NCBI GenBank assembly: GCA_001414345.1
Contig: LLCB01000061.1
Location: 156,697 to 220,696 of the forward strand
DNA length: 64,000 nt
Reading direction: 5' to 3'
DNA from: Hymenoscyphus infarciens
Taxonomy: Eukaryota; Ascomycota; Leotiomycetes; Helotiales; Helotiaceae
In this document: positions 1-13,228 of the stretch, one piece after another
Position numbering within the stretch: position 1 is the first letter of the stretch
Layout of the letters: each line of letters starts with the position of its first letter
Program-made: the position numbers and the translations under genes
The notes under the pieces: model-generated
Databases searched by the model: none
Told to the model about the DNA's origin: nothing
What the model saw: the letters and a program-made list of their open reading frames with translations, nothing else

Positions 1-3000
1 CCAACAGTCCGGTAACCACAGCACGGGGATACTGGAGAAACCTCTACAAGCGTCTTGACGGGTGACTGGAATTGCAATTGGTGGTACTTGGTACTTGGTA
101 CGGGTGTACTAACAAACTGGCGGGATGAGGCCCTCTCCGCCTCGCCACCGACAAGTACAGTAACTGGGAAACCAACCGAAACAACACCACCAACAACATG
201 GTCACGATGACGGAATCCATCATCCATCCTGTGCCCGGTGTGCCCCTATCGCCATGCCGGCTGCAGCAATCAATTCATGATGCGCGATGAGCGATGACCG
301 CAGAGACCCTACCCTACCCTGGCTTGCCAAAGAGGCTGCGAAGAGTTTGACTTGACTGGCCGGGGCGTGAAGCCTTCAGCGGACCCTCTAGAGCCGTCAG
401 CACCCTGTGCAGCCACACGGATCACATCACTGGACTCTCCATCTCTCTCCTGAAGAAGCCTGTAGCATGGCGTCAGTCAATGGAAGTTGGGGGCGAGTGA
501 AAGTGATGCCGCCGGGCTGAGTTGGGCTATCAAACGCATGGCTCCGTATTTATTGTACGCCGGTGCTCTCCCATTGCATTGGCATTGAGCCAGCCAAAAT
601 CCCAAGGCTTCAGGTTCCCTCTGCGGTGTGGTGTTCACTGCCCACGGCGAAAGAGCCCACTACCATGGGAAGTCCGGCGATTCAGTTACCCGGTACCACG
701 ACCAAGGGGCGAGCGAGAGTATGGCAATGCAGCACAGAGTCAACTGGAATCCTGGAATCCTGGAATCTGCAGCGTCATACAATTGTTTTGTGCGAAGCGA
801 CAGCGATGATAAAATCAATGGATTGATACTCGCAGGCATATGGACCCCGAACCTCGAAACGGGACAGATGACGAGCGAGAGGCAAGGGGTGTCGCCAAAA
901 GAGGCGTCTGCAGCATCAAAAAAGAGGCTACGATGAATGGAGGCTACGATGAATCGAGGCTTGCAGAACGCCACCAAATCGTAATTACTTTGATAGCAAT
1001 CTGTTTCGTGCATAAAATCTAAATTGCATTGCCATACGAATGGGGAAGAATATCAGCTTTGGTCACCTGCACAAGTCAGAGGAAGAAATTATATGCAGCC
1101 TTATTGCTATGCTTGGTTGGTCCTAAGTAACAAGTAACCATGCATTGAAGACTCGAGCAAGCATCTTCGTCCCCCATTCAGTCCAAAAAGCAATTCCTTT
1201 CCGGCTCAGATCCGCCTTATGTTCAAGCCATTGCCGGGAAAGATCTTCTCCCTCTTTTAAACTCGGCCTTTTGGCCCCTTGGCATCTGATGTTGTTTCTT
1301 ATCTTCCCATTTCAGAGGCCATTCGGAAAGTCGACCCTGTCGTGTGGCGTTTCGAAGGGAGCTTTCCCCAGTCATCCAGCGTCACTCATTCAAGCCTCTT
1401 TTCTCGCCCTGCGCTCTCTATGGCTCTCATGCTGACCATCTCCACCCGGCCTTGGTGTTCATTCAGCCTTTCATGGGGATTTCGGCCTTGCTTTCAAGCC
1501 TCTCGGCATCCATGCTCTCCGTTGTCAGAATGTGTGATTCAGATTCAGGGTTCTCGGCAGATGGGAATTATCCCAATGCAGTTTCCATCACGATATTGAA
1601 AACCAAAGCGTCCATGAGATGTCATTCGTCCAGAATTGTGAAGGTTCAGGAAGATGTTGGCGTCTAAGTAAGTACGTACTCCAGTATACGAGAACACTAT
1701 AAGGACAGGGATTGCTATTATCACCTTTTCCCCAGCATTTTCTAGGGTTTCTTTCGGGAGGATCGTTCCGCCGGGGTTGCTGCCGGGGACGGGCTTGGCT
1801 TGGCTTGGCTTGGTTAGGCCCCTTGCCGGGCACCACAATGACGGACTCTTTTTCTGCTTGAAACTCTCAGCGAAAAGATGAGGAGTAATACTTAAGACTT
1901 GCGCATATTAATCCTCTTTCGTTTCAGACGGTGGAAAACTGGAGAACTTGAAATCACATGTCGATAATGACGCCGGCCCCCACGCACTTGAAGAAGTGAG
2001 CGATTGAATAAATGATGGAATACAACTCGATGATGCTATCCAATCTTGTTTCCATAGGAAACATCGGGCCTACTCTGATGGCAAATGTTAGATTCCCTTC
2101 GTATCGATAAATGAATGCCATTCTTCCCTTTAGCGTCTCGGTTCCCATTGGTCCCTTCATCCAATGCTACTTTGCGCCTTGCGCCATGTTTTGCGGCAGC
2201 GCGCTACATCCCTGAATCGGTTCGTCCAAACAAGTTGTTTTTTTTTTTTAAACTTTCTCAAGGTCGGTTTCAAATCACACTTATCGAGATCGATCTCAGT
2301 AGATCATTAATGCCCGAAATTCTTCCTGCATGTTGGAAAGCTCGCCCTATTTCTTACTGCTACGATTTGTTTATAGTTGTATTACCTCTCAGATCAGTTG
2401 GAAATGAAATTCCCAAAGCGTTCTTATGCGCTGGGGGGTGCTGCCCGGGAGCTTGAAGAAAGGCCATGGCTGGCTGGCGCAAGCAAGGACTCCCCCCTCT
2501 TGAGGCTTTCCAACCACCAGATGGATGGCACTTCTTAGCTCGTAGCGTAGACTAGGGCAGAAAGGAAGTCTCCCATCCCGTCCCCGCCTTTACGTCTTTC
2601 CAGGTTGCTGACAAAACCGGTGTGAACTCAATCGTTGGGCATGCCCTCATGACTTCGGGCTGTGCTTCCCCGAAAATCTATCACAGTGCAGTGGCAAACC
2701 ACCTCTGAAACATATATATTTTTTTCCAACTTGAAGGAACTGTAGCCTTGGCAATGGTACTCACACACATCCATCACAAGTTTTCTTTGGCTTTATCAGA
2801 TGAATGGACGGTTCCAAAGTTGGGGTCCATGTACAATTCTTCTTTTGGAACCCGACTCCGTTCCTACATACTCAACGACATCGACCGATATCAGATTCAG
2901 TTAGTGCTGCCATCACACTTCTTGAACCGTGGCAACATCTCATTTTTTTCAGCGGTAGTGGAAAAGAAGGTAGGGCTTCACGGACTCACGGGTATGGTTG

Positions 3001-6000
3001 CTTCCTAGCTTCCACTTTTGTGAGACTATCAATTCTCAAGCGCTTCTCTCGAAATTTTCCTCTGCATGCCAAAGTCAATTTCTCCACAATGCAATTCCGC
3101 AACACCAATCGATCTTCACACTGCAGAATGAGGCTTGACGCCAACGTTCGGGAAAGAGGACGATCCGAACGGCAATGGAGAACCCCTTGTCTCGTGATGG
3201 ATTTCAACAACGGCTTTATTGGGCCGTCTTGTCCAAGTAAACACTTGCGGGATATCTCTTTCCATCACTCAATCAATATTGTTCCTTTTGGGGAAAGGGA
3301 AAACACATCATCACGATGCAGTCCGAACGTCCATCCAAACCAGACCAAACACCACAGGATTGATGAGATGGAGGCGGTCAGCCCCCCTGCCGATACATGG
3401 CGGGCTTCCGTCGCTGCATGAACAATGCATATTTTGTAGAGTGGATAGGATGGGGTGCTATTCTACTTGCCAATGAGGACGGGAGTGGAAAGGCGAGTCA
3501 AGAAACGGGCCCCCCTGGTCGAGTGTGGTGGAGAGGAGAACCTTGTCCTTGCAGTTCTTGACGACAGCATCCTCGACGAATCGACGTCTGATGCTTAGAT
3601 TTCAATTTGGATCATTTGGGGGCCAAGAGCACGCACCTCGAGCTGAATACGGTTCCACTCGCAGCCCACAACCTGAACTTCTCGACCACGGAAACAAACG
3701 TATTTACGCGTTGAGAACGAGTCTTCAAGAGGTGGGGGGTGTTTATTTTTGCAATCTCAATCTCGAGATGTGTGATCCTCTTCATGAGGCACGAGGTTTG
3801 TACGAGCGATACCCACCAAAGGGTGAATCCCGCGGTATGGTTTTGGGATTTGGGAAAATGGGAGCACGAAACCAAACGGTCGGCGACCTGGCTCAAGAAA
3901 CAGTGGAAACGGACGACTGAGCCGCATTATTCGCCATAAAAGTTACCTCTTTGGGTTACTTGGCATTCATATAGAACCTCTTATCGGACCAAACTAACCC
4001 CATCTTCACTGACAGTGCTACTCAACATACATCATCCACAGGCACTACTGTACTGCTTCACAAGAAACTAGAAGTACAACCATCCATGAATACAAGTCCC
4101 CACCGACTTAGTGCGGAGACAGAGTTCCCGAGAAGCCACGCAGCCACGCAGCCACGAATGCCATCGCCCGGCACCTTGATGAACTTCTTGCGAGTGGTCG
4201 CTATGGTGCAGAATCGCCGGAAGGACACAGAGAAGGGGAACACAGAATATTTTGGTCGCCGACTTGCCAAATCCTTGGAACACGCTTGCGAAAAACCCAA
4301 GGAAAATTTCCCGGCTTCACAACAAACTCTGAACACGAGTAACTGCGTATCACAATATAACACAACTTCCGTATAATTGTACAAGAACCTCGGAAGCAGC
4401 CGAGTCGATAAAACTTTCTCACCCCTTTTATCTACACCCAGCCAAACTTTCTCTCATGGGACAAAAGGATTTGTGTTCTCTTCAAAAAGATTCCCGTCGG
4501 TGAAGTGGAGTCTTGAAGAGAGCATTGACTCGCCAAACCAAATTGCAGAAAGCAGGGGATATCCAAAGCTCAGAGCCCAGGGAGAACCCACCAGAAATTC
4601 GAAACTTCAGATCCGCAAGACCTTGCCTTTCACCTTGCCTCTTTTGGGGCTCATTAACCGAAAACAATCCGTCGAGACCCATCTTTTTCAACGTTCAGAA
4701 AACCCAATTTCAAAACTCGTCTCCACACACCACGAGGGAGCCTCACAGGAGCCATTCTCAGCCTCCCTCCAGTTGAGCCTTGAACAGGTCTCCGCAAAAA
4801 CGACGACGAAAAACTCTCACGGCTCCGCCGGCATTATAAAACCCACAACTCGCTTTTCCCAAGAGCCCGGACGCTTTACAGACTTCTAACAAGCATGATC
4901 TGACACTTACTGGGAGGTAATGAACACCATCTTTAGCAATCCCGGATAATTCATATCCATGTTTTTTGCGATTGTTGGTGCCCTACGCGCAAGGCAGCCG
5001 TATTTTTTTCCAACAATAAGAGATTGGCAGGAAGATCTGATATCTGATAAAGAAGGGGAATCGCACAGACTTTACTTTACGGCAGTTTAAGTCATGCAGT
5101 TCATTTAAGTTCATCTGATAACGATAAGGAGAAAGGTGAGCCGCTGCCGCTGCGAAGGTTCAGGAACGGAGGACTCAGACATGTCTTATCCTGTCTAATG
5201 TATAAATAAATCAAAAGCCACATTCGCACCGCAACTTCCAACGCCCTCGAACCTAGTCAAGTGACCGCGAAAAGAAGCGGTGGACCATGCAAGATAAACT
5301 ACCAAAAAAAACAACAACTCTAAGCCCTGCTTGCCCGCCAAATTCAAAATAAAGACTCGTAGCCCGGTTCCCCTGTTGACAGTTATGCCAAATGCAGCGA
5401 GCCAATCTCGCGGGCCCCCTGGAGATGCAGAGGTGGTTTGTCTGTTGAGCAAGATGCCGGGTTCAGGATCGACGATTTGTTTGTTTCATCTTTTTTTTTC
5501 TACTCTCCCCCCTCCCTGAATTGTCAGTCGACCGCACAGACATTTTCACTGCCAAACTACCCTTGCACCTGACCGACAAGGCTAGGGAACTTTCCACGAG
5601 AACCAACCCGTTCCGGCAAAGGTTACTTTGAGGAGGGGCGGCACTTTCAGATTGCAACGCTCCCATTGGAGTCGTTGGGCTTGAGGCCTTCCCCACCTTC
5701 CCCCTTTTCGTCTTCGCACCACGAGACTTTCTCGGAACGGGAAAGGGGGGATAGCTGTCAAAGTGACGATCCCCCACACTGGCACGCCATTGTTTCCTCA
5801 TTTCGAAAGGCATCGCAGGGTGCTGGAATTCGCAACTCAAGAGCAGAGAGAGAACCTCTCCACCTTGTTTTCTTTATTCTTTGACCCGAGACTTGGGAAA
5901 TGCGTTCGTTTATTCTACAAGGCTCGAACAATTGGATTCTGAATATGTTATCTTTGTTATTTCAAAAGAGTTGGAAGAATTGCAAAAAGGTCAACTGCAA

Positions 6001-7286
6001 TCACGAGTTCCTGCAACCCCCCCCCCCTGGTGGAGGTGCGCTCGAGCAGAAGAAATGTTTCCGCCCTGTCGTTATTACTCGTGGCGATGTAATTTTATTT
6101 TTCTCTACGCCCTGACTTGGCGCTCAACCCGAAGCATCTTCAACGTCTGTAGATCCGCGGTTTGAGATGAGCTTAAATTCCGAAGGGGAATATCTCCCCG
6201 AGGATAACGCCGAGATGGCAGCCTCTTTGATTGTTTTAGGAATGATGTTTTCCACGGTAGGGTAGGGTAGCGTGGTAGAAGCCGGGGTACCTTCTCTTTG
6301 ACTGCCGGTTGGAAAGAAGAAGAAGAAAAAAAGGCCATACGGATATGTCCGCAGGGTTGAAGAGTCAAGACTCAAGACATGTTGCGTGATGCCATCTTCC
6401 TTCCCCCCTTGTGCCTGACGGTTGGTTCACCTTTTTCCCAATTCGAAAGGATGTGGGCAGCCTCATGTCGATCGTGACAACGGCGGCTAGCTTTGCCCTC
6501 TCGTACCAGTCAGACTGACTGGTGTGAGAGCAGATAACACGCCCAAGGCAATAGCACAACGTCAAAGACCCTACAGGTGACATCGTGATCTTCGGGCCTT
6601 TTTGCTCTCTCTCTTTCCCCAATAATTTCCGTGCCAGTCTAGCAATATCGTCATGAGATCAAGGAAACGTGCGAAGATTCGAGAAAGAAGGAAAGGAAAG
6701 GAAAAAGACCAAGAAAGCCATGACGGACTGACTGACTGACTAGTCGACTGACAGGTTCGGGAAGGTTTTGCCTGCCTACGCAGGCCTCGACTTGCGCCCT
6801 CTGCAGGTGGGTGGACTGACTTTTGCGTATGGATCTAGTACCAATCCCGCTAGAATGTCTCAAACTGTCAGCGCGAAAATTTTTGTTGAGAAAAGGAAGC
6901 TAAGAGTACATACAGTACGACGAATCGACGACGACGTGCCGGCTGAGTAGGACGTTTTTCTCCCCATCTTTCCGACCGACCGACCGACCGGCCCACTGAC
7001 TGAGATGTTTTCTAAGACCGGCAGTTCTTTCTGACTCTTGACTTTCCGCCTTTTGGGGTAAGGGGGCACGAGGAAGTAGTTCGTTGGAGAACCTCGCCTC
7101 GTCATGTTCACTTGTACGGAATACTCGCAGTCCGAAAGAGCGGGGGGGGGAAGAGAGGCCACGAGGAAGTAGTAGCTGGTATCCAAAGTCTTATTTTCGT
7201 TGATAATCTGTTTGCGGGTTGAGTCATTTCTTGCTGTGCTGTCAAAGCGAGGGACTAGATCCCAACCTTCTCGCCATGGACAGACC
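1..7286. other. Long region without a convincing gene
   Basis: No reading frame here shows a recognisable motif, a consistent codon pattern or splice-joined continuation. The longest frames (2804-3421, 205 codons; 4377-4889, 170 codons) overlap open frames on the other strand and look like chance frames in sequence of moderate GC. The block is not AT-rich and lacks the RIP look of later gaps. Small tetranucleotide runs occur (GACT repeats near 6725, GACC repeats near 6976). It could be a long upstream region, a non-coding transcript or an eroded locus; the sequence alone does not decide. Confidence 0.5.
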
Positions 7287-7538
7287 ATAAAAAGTGGCAG
7301 GAAACAAATACCTCAGGTTCGGACCTGCCTACCTTTGCCCTCGTTCGTTCCAACTTTCTAGGTTAGGCTACTTTCAAGGAAGTTATCCTCAATAAGTTGG
7401 ACAACATATGGTTAACCTACCTAGGCAGTTCAATAATGAACTTCCATTTGTCCCATTCGATCTAGCTTGATAGTTTCGTCCCTCGTGGAAAGTTGGAATA
7501 GCGAGGGTTAGGTAGGCAGGCAGGTACGGGTTTGAAGT
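7287..7538. mobile_element. MITE-like inverted-repeat element, family 1
   Basis: About 250 bp with imperfect inverted ends. The left arm (core about 7321-7359) contains CCTGCCTACCTTTGCCCTCG and then TTCCAACTTTCT; the right arm (about 7488-7530) carries the reverse complement with small changes. The outer left end reads AAAAAGTGGCAGG. The same arm recurs at 60,709-60,880 and about 61,120-61,276 inside sirtuin introns, so this is a dispersed non-autonomous family. There is no transposase ORF and I could not fix a target-site duplication. Confidence 0.7.
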
Positions 7539-9600
7539 GTAGTAAGAGCAGGTCTTAGTAACTTTCACTTTCTTGCCAGTTCGTGCTGATTCGCGCTTTT
7601 GTCTTTCCTGGTCCCTATATGTATGCTATTGCTTTGGTCAGGTCACTAGGCGATACAGTCTCTTTTTCTACCTCTTCGTTCCTTCATTGATCTGGTTATT
7701 GAATGAATATCCCATGTTCATGTTTCCGAATTGAACCGCGAGTAGAATGAACTCCTTGACAGAGAAGTGTTCTTCCTAGGAAGGCCATCGTATGGGTTTC
7801 GATTTATCTTCTTGACTATCTTCTTGGCTTTTTCGAAATTGTCTGTTTTCTCTTGGGCTGAAAGATAAGTATTTAACACCTTGGACGTCTAGGATCTCTA
7901 GAAATTAGTTCTTACCATGAAAAAATATTATGTGAAGTTTTGCCTTTTGTAGAAGTATATCACTATTATCATCCTCCTCTTCACCTTGAAATTATATCAT
8001 AATCATCTTAAATATTCAAAATTACAAAACCTCTTCAGCTTCCCCGAAGTCTCGGACGGGTGATTGAACTTTCCTTTCAACCTTGTAAGAGACTATTACC
8101 TCTAAATAAAAAAAATACTTTGGAAGAAGGGCTCTATAGTCTCGAGTAAAGTGTACTTCATATACAACTGTATATTACGCCCGGGCCCGTTTATACTTCT
8201 TCTCTCGGTGTAGTTGTGCATCTTCTCTCTCTCTCTCTCCTTTACCTCGCTTATTTTATGTATAAAAAGAAATCACCTTTTTGCTCGCTTACCTCTTGAG
8301 TTCTACCTATGTTGTTGTTTTCTCTTTCTCTTTCTCTTTCTCTCTTATATTACGAGTTGTTGAAGAAAGTGGGTAACCAAGAAAGAGAGAGAGTCGGAAA
8401 TATTTATATCCCTTTTTAAAGAAGGATAAACTCTGTGTACCTAGTGTCACTGTCATCTTTCTTTCAGATCATATACTTGTTCCTCTTTTTCTTGTTTTTG
8501 TTCCCTCACTATATAAATACGGAAGACAGAAAATAGAACGAAAGAGTAGAGAAAGAAGAATCAGGTATATCTCATAATACTAGAAGCCAATTTAGAATTA
8601 AAAGCAGTTAACTTCCAAGTTCCTGCGTTCAAAAAATTTACACTTTCCAACTCTTCTAATTCTTCGGATACAATGTTAGTACCAAATCTGTTTTATAAAA
8701 AGTTTCGAGAAATGCACAATAGTTCGTAGAATACAGCTATAATTCTCATAGTCTTCAAGGATAAGGAGGCAATAACGGCGAGCGCTGGAACAAAAAAGTA
8801 AATCCTACCCGCAAGCAGCTCAACCCATAACTCAATCAGAGATAAACCCCTCCCTCCTCTGTTAAGAAGTTTATACGGAGAAGAAGGAGAGAACACCCCC
8901 CGTATAAAAATTCAAGGTCCACTCACCCTTTCTTTGGAATCCACAATTAGCTAACAGAAAGAAATTCTAGCGCCGACTCCACGACAATAACTCCAAAATA
9001 CTTTAAAAAAAAAAAACTCCAAAAGATTAGCGAAATATCTAGATCTAGATCTAAAAATTGAACGCAAACACCCTGACAGCACTTAAACAAGCGTACATAA
9101 TCTCCGCAGGCGCTAAACTAAATTCCACAGCTCCAAAACTTGTTTTATCATCTTCACTTTTCTCTCTTCCATTGCTCGGTATTATTTGGCGGTTGTGTAA
9201 CCTGTAAGAAGGCTAGGTTGATTGTGGAAAAGATTTGGTCTAGGGTAGGGGAGTTTCTGTTGAAGAGCTAGCTATTTGGTTGGTGTCGCAAAATAGAGGG
9301 TCTTGCTACATGGTCAGAGAGATAGGGGAAGGGTGTCTATGTAAATAGAGAGGGAAGAGTCTCTAAATTTTTGGTTTGGAAACGAATTATGTACCTTCAC
9401 CTGCCTAATAACTTTCGTGGGAGAAAGTGTTGGACGTGAGGAATTTTTTTTTTGGTTGCTATTTTTAGAGAGGAGAGATTTGGTGGTGTCTATTAGGATT
9501 TTTTTTGCCTTAGAGATGGGAATAATTTTGACCATATACCGAGGAGAAGTAGGTAGGCTATTTACATCTTCTATACAGTCAATTACAGACTTAGGCACCG
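7539..9600. other. Gene-free stretch with pyrimidine tracts
   Basis: No gene supported. Contains CT-rich tracts (about 8221-8240 and 8313-8346) and TATAAAAA at 8261, a combination common in fungal promoters, but no credible coding sequence follows. Confidence 0.5.
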
Positions 9601-10560
9601 ATACTTTTATATCAATAGATTGTTAATAATCAGCTCTCGATATAAATTAATACTCTTTTGCTCTAATACAATTAGCGTGATATATTATTAGTAGAAAGGA
9701 GACGATAATCGATATATATTAGCTTTTTCAAGCTAGTAGCTCTATATAGTAAATAGAAAGCATAAAATAGAATTTACTCTTTTTTTTTTCTAAAGACTAG
9801 TTTTCTTTTATATAAATACTATATTAATAAATCTAGATTAATTACTTTAAGAGAGCTAAGCACTTACTTATATTATAGTATTATATTAATAAAAAAGTAT
9901 ATACTTTTCTTAAAGTGGAGCTTATAGATCCTATTAGGTATTAGTATTAATCTACTTTTTAGTAATTATATTAATATATATTAATATATATTATATATAT
10001 ATCTATATTATTAGTTAAATTCTACTTAATATAAGAATTATCAGAGCCTCGCTTAATATTTTTTTCGCTAGTATTAGTACCTAAGTCTAGTTAGTTACGA
10101 TTTAATCTCTAATCTAAGTCTTTTTTTATATAATCCGCGCTTTTTTTATTTCTAGGTATATCCTCTCTTTTCTTTTCTTCGAAAAAGATAGAAAATAAAA
10201 GAACTCTAAAAGAGACCAAACTTAGCTAGGAAGAAGCGCTATAGTTACCTAGCGCTTGTTATAATTTCTTACTATTATAACTTATATACTATAAAAATGC
10301 GTTAAAGAATAGAAAATAGTAGAAAAACCTTCACTTCTGATTAAAAAAATTTCACATTCCCTGTTATAAGATTACTAAGTAAGCTTACTTGCCTCTACTA
10401 AGGCTTTCTATAAAATGAGATTATAAATATAAATATAAACTTCGAGTAATAGAGAATATATAGAACTCTTGGTTCCTGCTCTCTAGAGTATAGAAGCGAG
10501 AGAAGCAGGAGAGGTCAGAAGCGTGAAGTGTAATAAAAAATTGAAAAGAGGAAATATTTG
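9600..10560. repeat. AT-rich, RIP-like degenerate block
   Basis: Very AT-rich and full of TA, with few CA or TG dinucleotides, the expected residue of repeat-induced point mutation on an old transposon copy. No terminal repeats or coding remnant could be made out. Boundaries are approximate. Confidence 0.55.
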
Positions 10561-11122
10561 GTTACTAGCGTGAAATCTGGAGAGTGCCTCATATGAATGT
10601 CTATGTAGTCTATACCTCGCGATAGACAATTAAAAGTGCCAGCAAATAGCTTTTGTTGTTTTAGCTTCTAAGGTTGACTTAAATGTAAAATCTTTGATAT
10701 TAATAAAATATAATAATAATAAGTATTTTTATATTATTAGTAGTTCTTTATTTAATATAATTATTTGAAAATTATTAGGATAACGAAGTTGATCAGATGA
10801 AGTTCGAAGTTTCCGGAAAGTATTGGCATTTTATTAGTACTAGGTTAGAAACATTTGACAGGATTATTTTAGAAAGTTAAGAAAAACAAATATTGAAATT
10901 ATTACTTTGGATACTGTCTTAAATTTGGGGAAAAAAAGTACGTATTCACTGCTGCTTTTCTTATCGAGCAATAACACCTACTTATGTATCCGATACTTCG
11001 TGCTAATCATACTCGATTCTTTTTAGACTTTCTTCATAATCATATGATCCATTCATCATTGCTATTTATCAACTACCAAGAGTCTAGTCTCTGAGCTGCT
11101 GCTTAGGTGGGCTTTCGAAAAT
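10560..11122. other. Intergenic, nothing recognised
   Basis: Downstream flank of the aldose epimerase gene. No ORF, RNA gene or repeat recognised. Confidence 0.5.
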
Positions 11123-12302
11123 TTACTCATCACTCCATCCCCGGTAGACAACCCGACTTCCATACTTCTCTCCCTTCTTCAACAAAACTTGACCTCTCCA
11201 TTCTGGAACATTAATAGCATTAACATACCGACTGGGTTCAACACAGAACCCCGATCTCTTTCCTCTCGCCTTGACGCCTTCAACTTCTGGAACATCAATG
11301 TATTTACCAGTATAAAATTGGAAAGCGGGTTCGGTGCTGAGAACTTCGAGGTTGATCTTTGTTACTGGATGGTAAGCCGATACCAATTTGGTTAACAGCT
11401 TGGAGCGGGTGTCGAGTGGAACTTCGGATGCAGTGGAGGGGTCGACTACGAAGCAGTCGTCGATATCTGGATCCTCTTCACCGAGGGAGAAGGCTTTCAG
11501 CGCTTCGACTCCAGGGTATTTCTTTGGTCCGCCAAGAGGGATTCCACCGTCGTCGACTGGGAGGTAGTTTTCAGAGCAAAGGGTTACGAGGGTACCGCCG
11601 ATGGTTGGGTTACCGGAGAGGTTGAAGTACCTGTTTTTCACGGTGAGTTAGCATATTTCCACTACTTTATGACAAAGAAGGGAGAACAACATACGAGTGG
11701 TTCGTAACATTAACCGCCGTCTCTTCAACCTCGCCCCCAACCAGCTCGACCAAATATTCAATTCCCAAGACTGCAGCTGTTTTCCCCTCCTTCGTCTTCT
11801 GCGTTCCGGTCGTATAGACCACACTCGCCTCCACCGTTCCGGGGTATCCCTCATCTCCATCCTCACTCCTCAAGGTAAACTTCACGCTCTCACCCCCCTC
11901 AATCTCGCCAACACCCTCCACACCTCTGACACCCACTGGGGTAGGACCATCCCAGATTCTCTTTCCCCATCCCTTTACACCTCCATGTAGAGCATTAACC
12001 CCATTATTCGCAGCCAGTGTATATTCCTTCCCATTTAGAGAGTCGATTTTCGCATTCTTGACGCGATTGGCGATTCGTCCAATGGTTTCTCCAAAGAAGG
12101 GGCTATTGAGGGCTTCGTAGTGTGATTGCTTTGGGAAACCTTGGACGATGTTGGTTTTTCCGACGTAGAAGGATTGTATGATGGCTCCGAGGGGGAGGAA
12201 CTCGAAAGCGGCTGGAGCAGACATGTTGAAGTATTTTCGATGGGTTCGTTGGAGGATTGGGTTGATTGTGTTGTAGAGAGGTTTGCGGAAGAAGGTGTTC
12301 AT
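11123..12302 (-). CDS. Aldose 1-epimerase (galactose mutarotase)
   Basis: Interconverts alpha and beta anomers of hexoses such as glucose and galactose, feeding the Leloir pathway. Two exons: 12302-11695 and 11630-11123, joined by a 64-nt GT-AG intron with branch site CTAAC; total 371 aa. The intron falls inside the family hallmark, and splicing restores NHSYFNLSG (residues 201-209). Visible motifs: GRIANRV (75-81), catalytic-type His in ALHGG (H106), NHS His (H202), and the C-terminal catalytic-type Glu in FCVEPSRYVNA (E334). The first ATG gives 26 extra residues before an internal Met (MSAPAAFEF), which matches the usual family start; the extension is basic and could be a targeting peptide or untranslated. 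Divergent from the SPT10-like gene about 0.9 kb away. Family call is firm; substrate preference is inferred. Confidence 0.93.
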
Positions 12303-13228
12303 GCGTCGTGGTGGAAGGAAGGAGCGAGTTGAGTTTTGAGAGAAACAGGTGAGGTGAATGGAGATGACGAACTGTGTGTCCTGGCTGTGGTGGAAGTATC
12401 ACCACACCCAAGACGTGAGAAAGGGGCACGAGAGGGGTGGATATCAGGGAATCAGGCTGATCTCGACTTGAAATGGTGGGGTCGAAGCTGCCCATTTTAC
12501 CCCGCCAACCTCCTATTAAACCAAGGCAAATTGGCGGGACAAGGTACGCTGATCCCTTGAGCCCGACTTTGAAATTGAAACCTATTATTCTTCTTCTTCG
12601 TTAAGCTGTTGGTTATAACGTACCTTTCAGGGTTAAAGCTGGTATCAACTCGACTGACTGTAGTCATATGAAATGATAGGTACCAGTATTCCCAGGCTCG
12701 TTACAGGCGCAGGGCCGGAGAATTGTCTCTCGAGACCTCTTGCATCGACCAGCTCTTGAGGTTCTTGTTGTAATTACATCGGTGTTCAAACATATATAGA
12801 CCTACTCCCAGTAAGTAAACGACAGGTGACTACTATATCGTCTCAATTGGAGGTGGATTTGATTCGGGAAGAGGAAGAGCGGGACGGAGAAACAACCCTG
12901 AAATCTCGGAATGGCCACGTGACCTCGCTAGTACGGATGCCAGATTATTCAATTGAAGTTCTCAGAACAACGTCGAACATCTCATCTCCAGCCCCTTTTC
13001 GCTACCACACCATCCACCCCAATCAGGAAATTCTTGTCTTTGATCATTGCTTGGATTCTCACATGTTGTGTTGAAATTGTAGGCGGCACACTTTACAGTA
13101 GGTCATCGTCCAAACAATCCGCGCTCTAGTGCGGGGTAGCAATTGTGCAGTCTATCTATATTACACTCGTCTAACAAAGTAAATAGAGACTTTTGAACCG
13201 ATAGTTCGCTTCTCAATTGCTGTTCAAG
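12303..13228. other. Shared divergent promoter region
   Basis: Lies between the 5' ends of the aldose epimerase (-) and the SPT10-like gene (+). It probably holds both promoters. The short frames in it look like chance. No specific site is claimed. Confidence 0.5.

Noticed and set aside
2804..3421. 205-codon plus-strand ORF
   Set aside because: No motif, no splice continuation, overlapping frames on both strands; likely chance.
4377..4889. 170-codon plus-strand ORF
   Set aside because: Low-complexity Ser/Thr-rich composition with no recognisable domain and competing frames.
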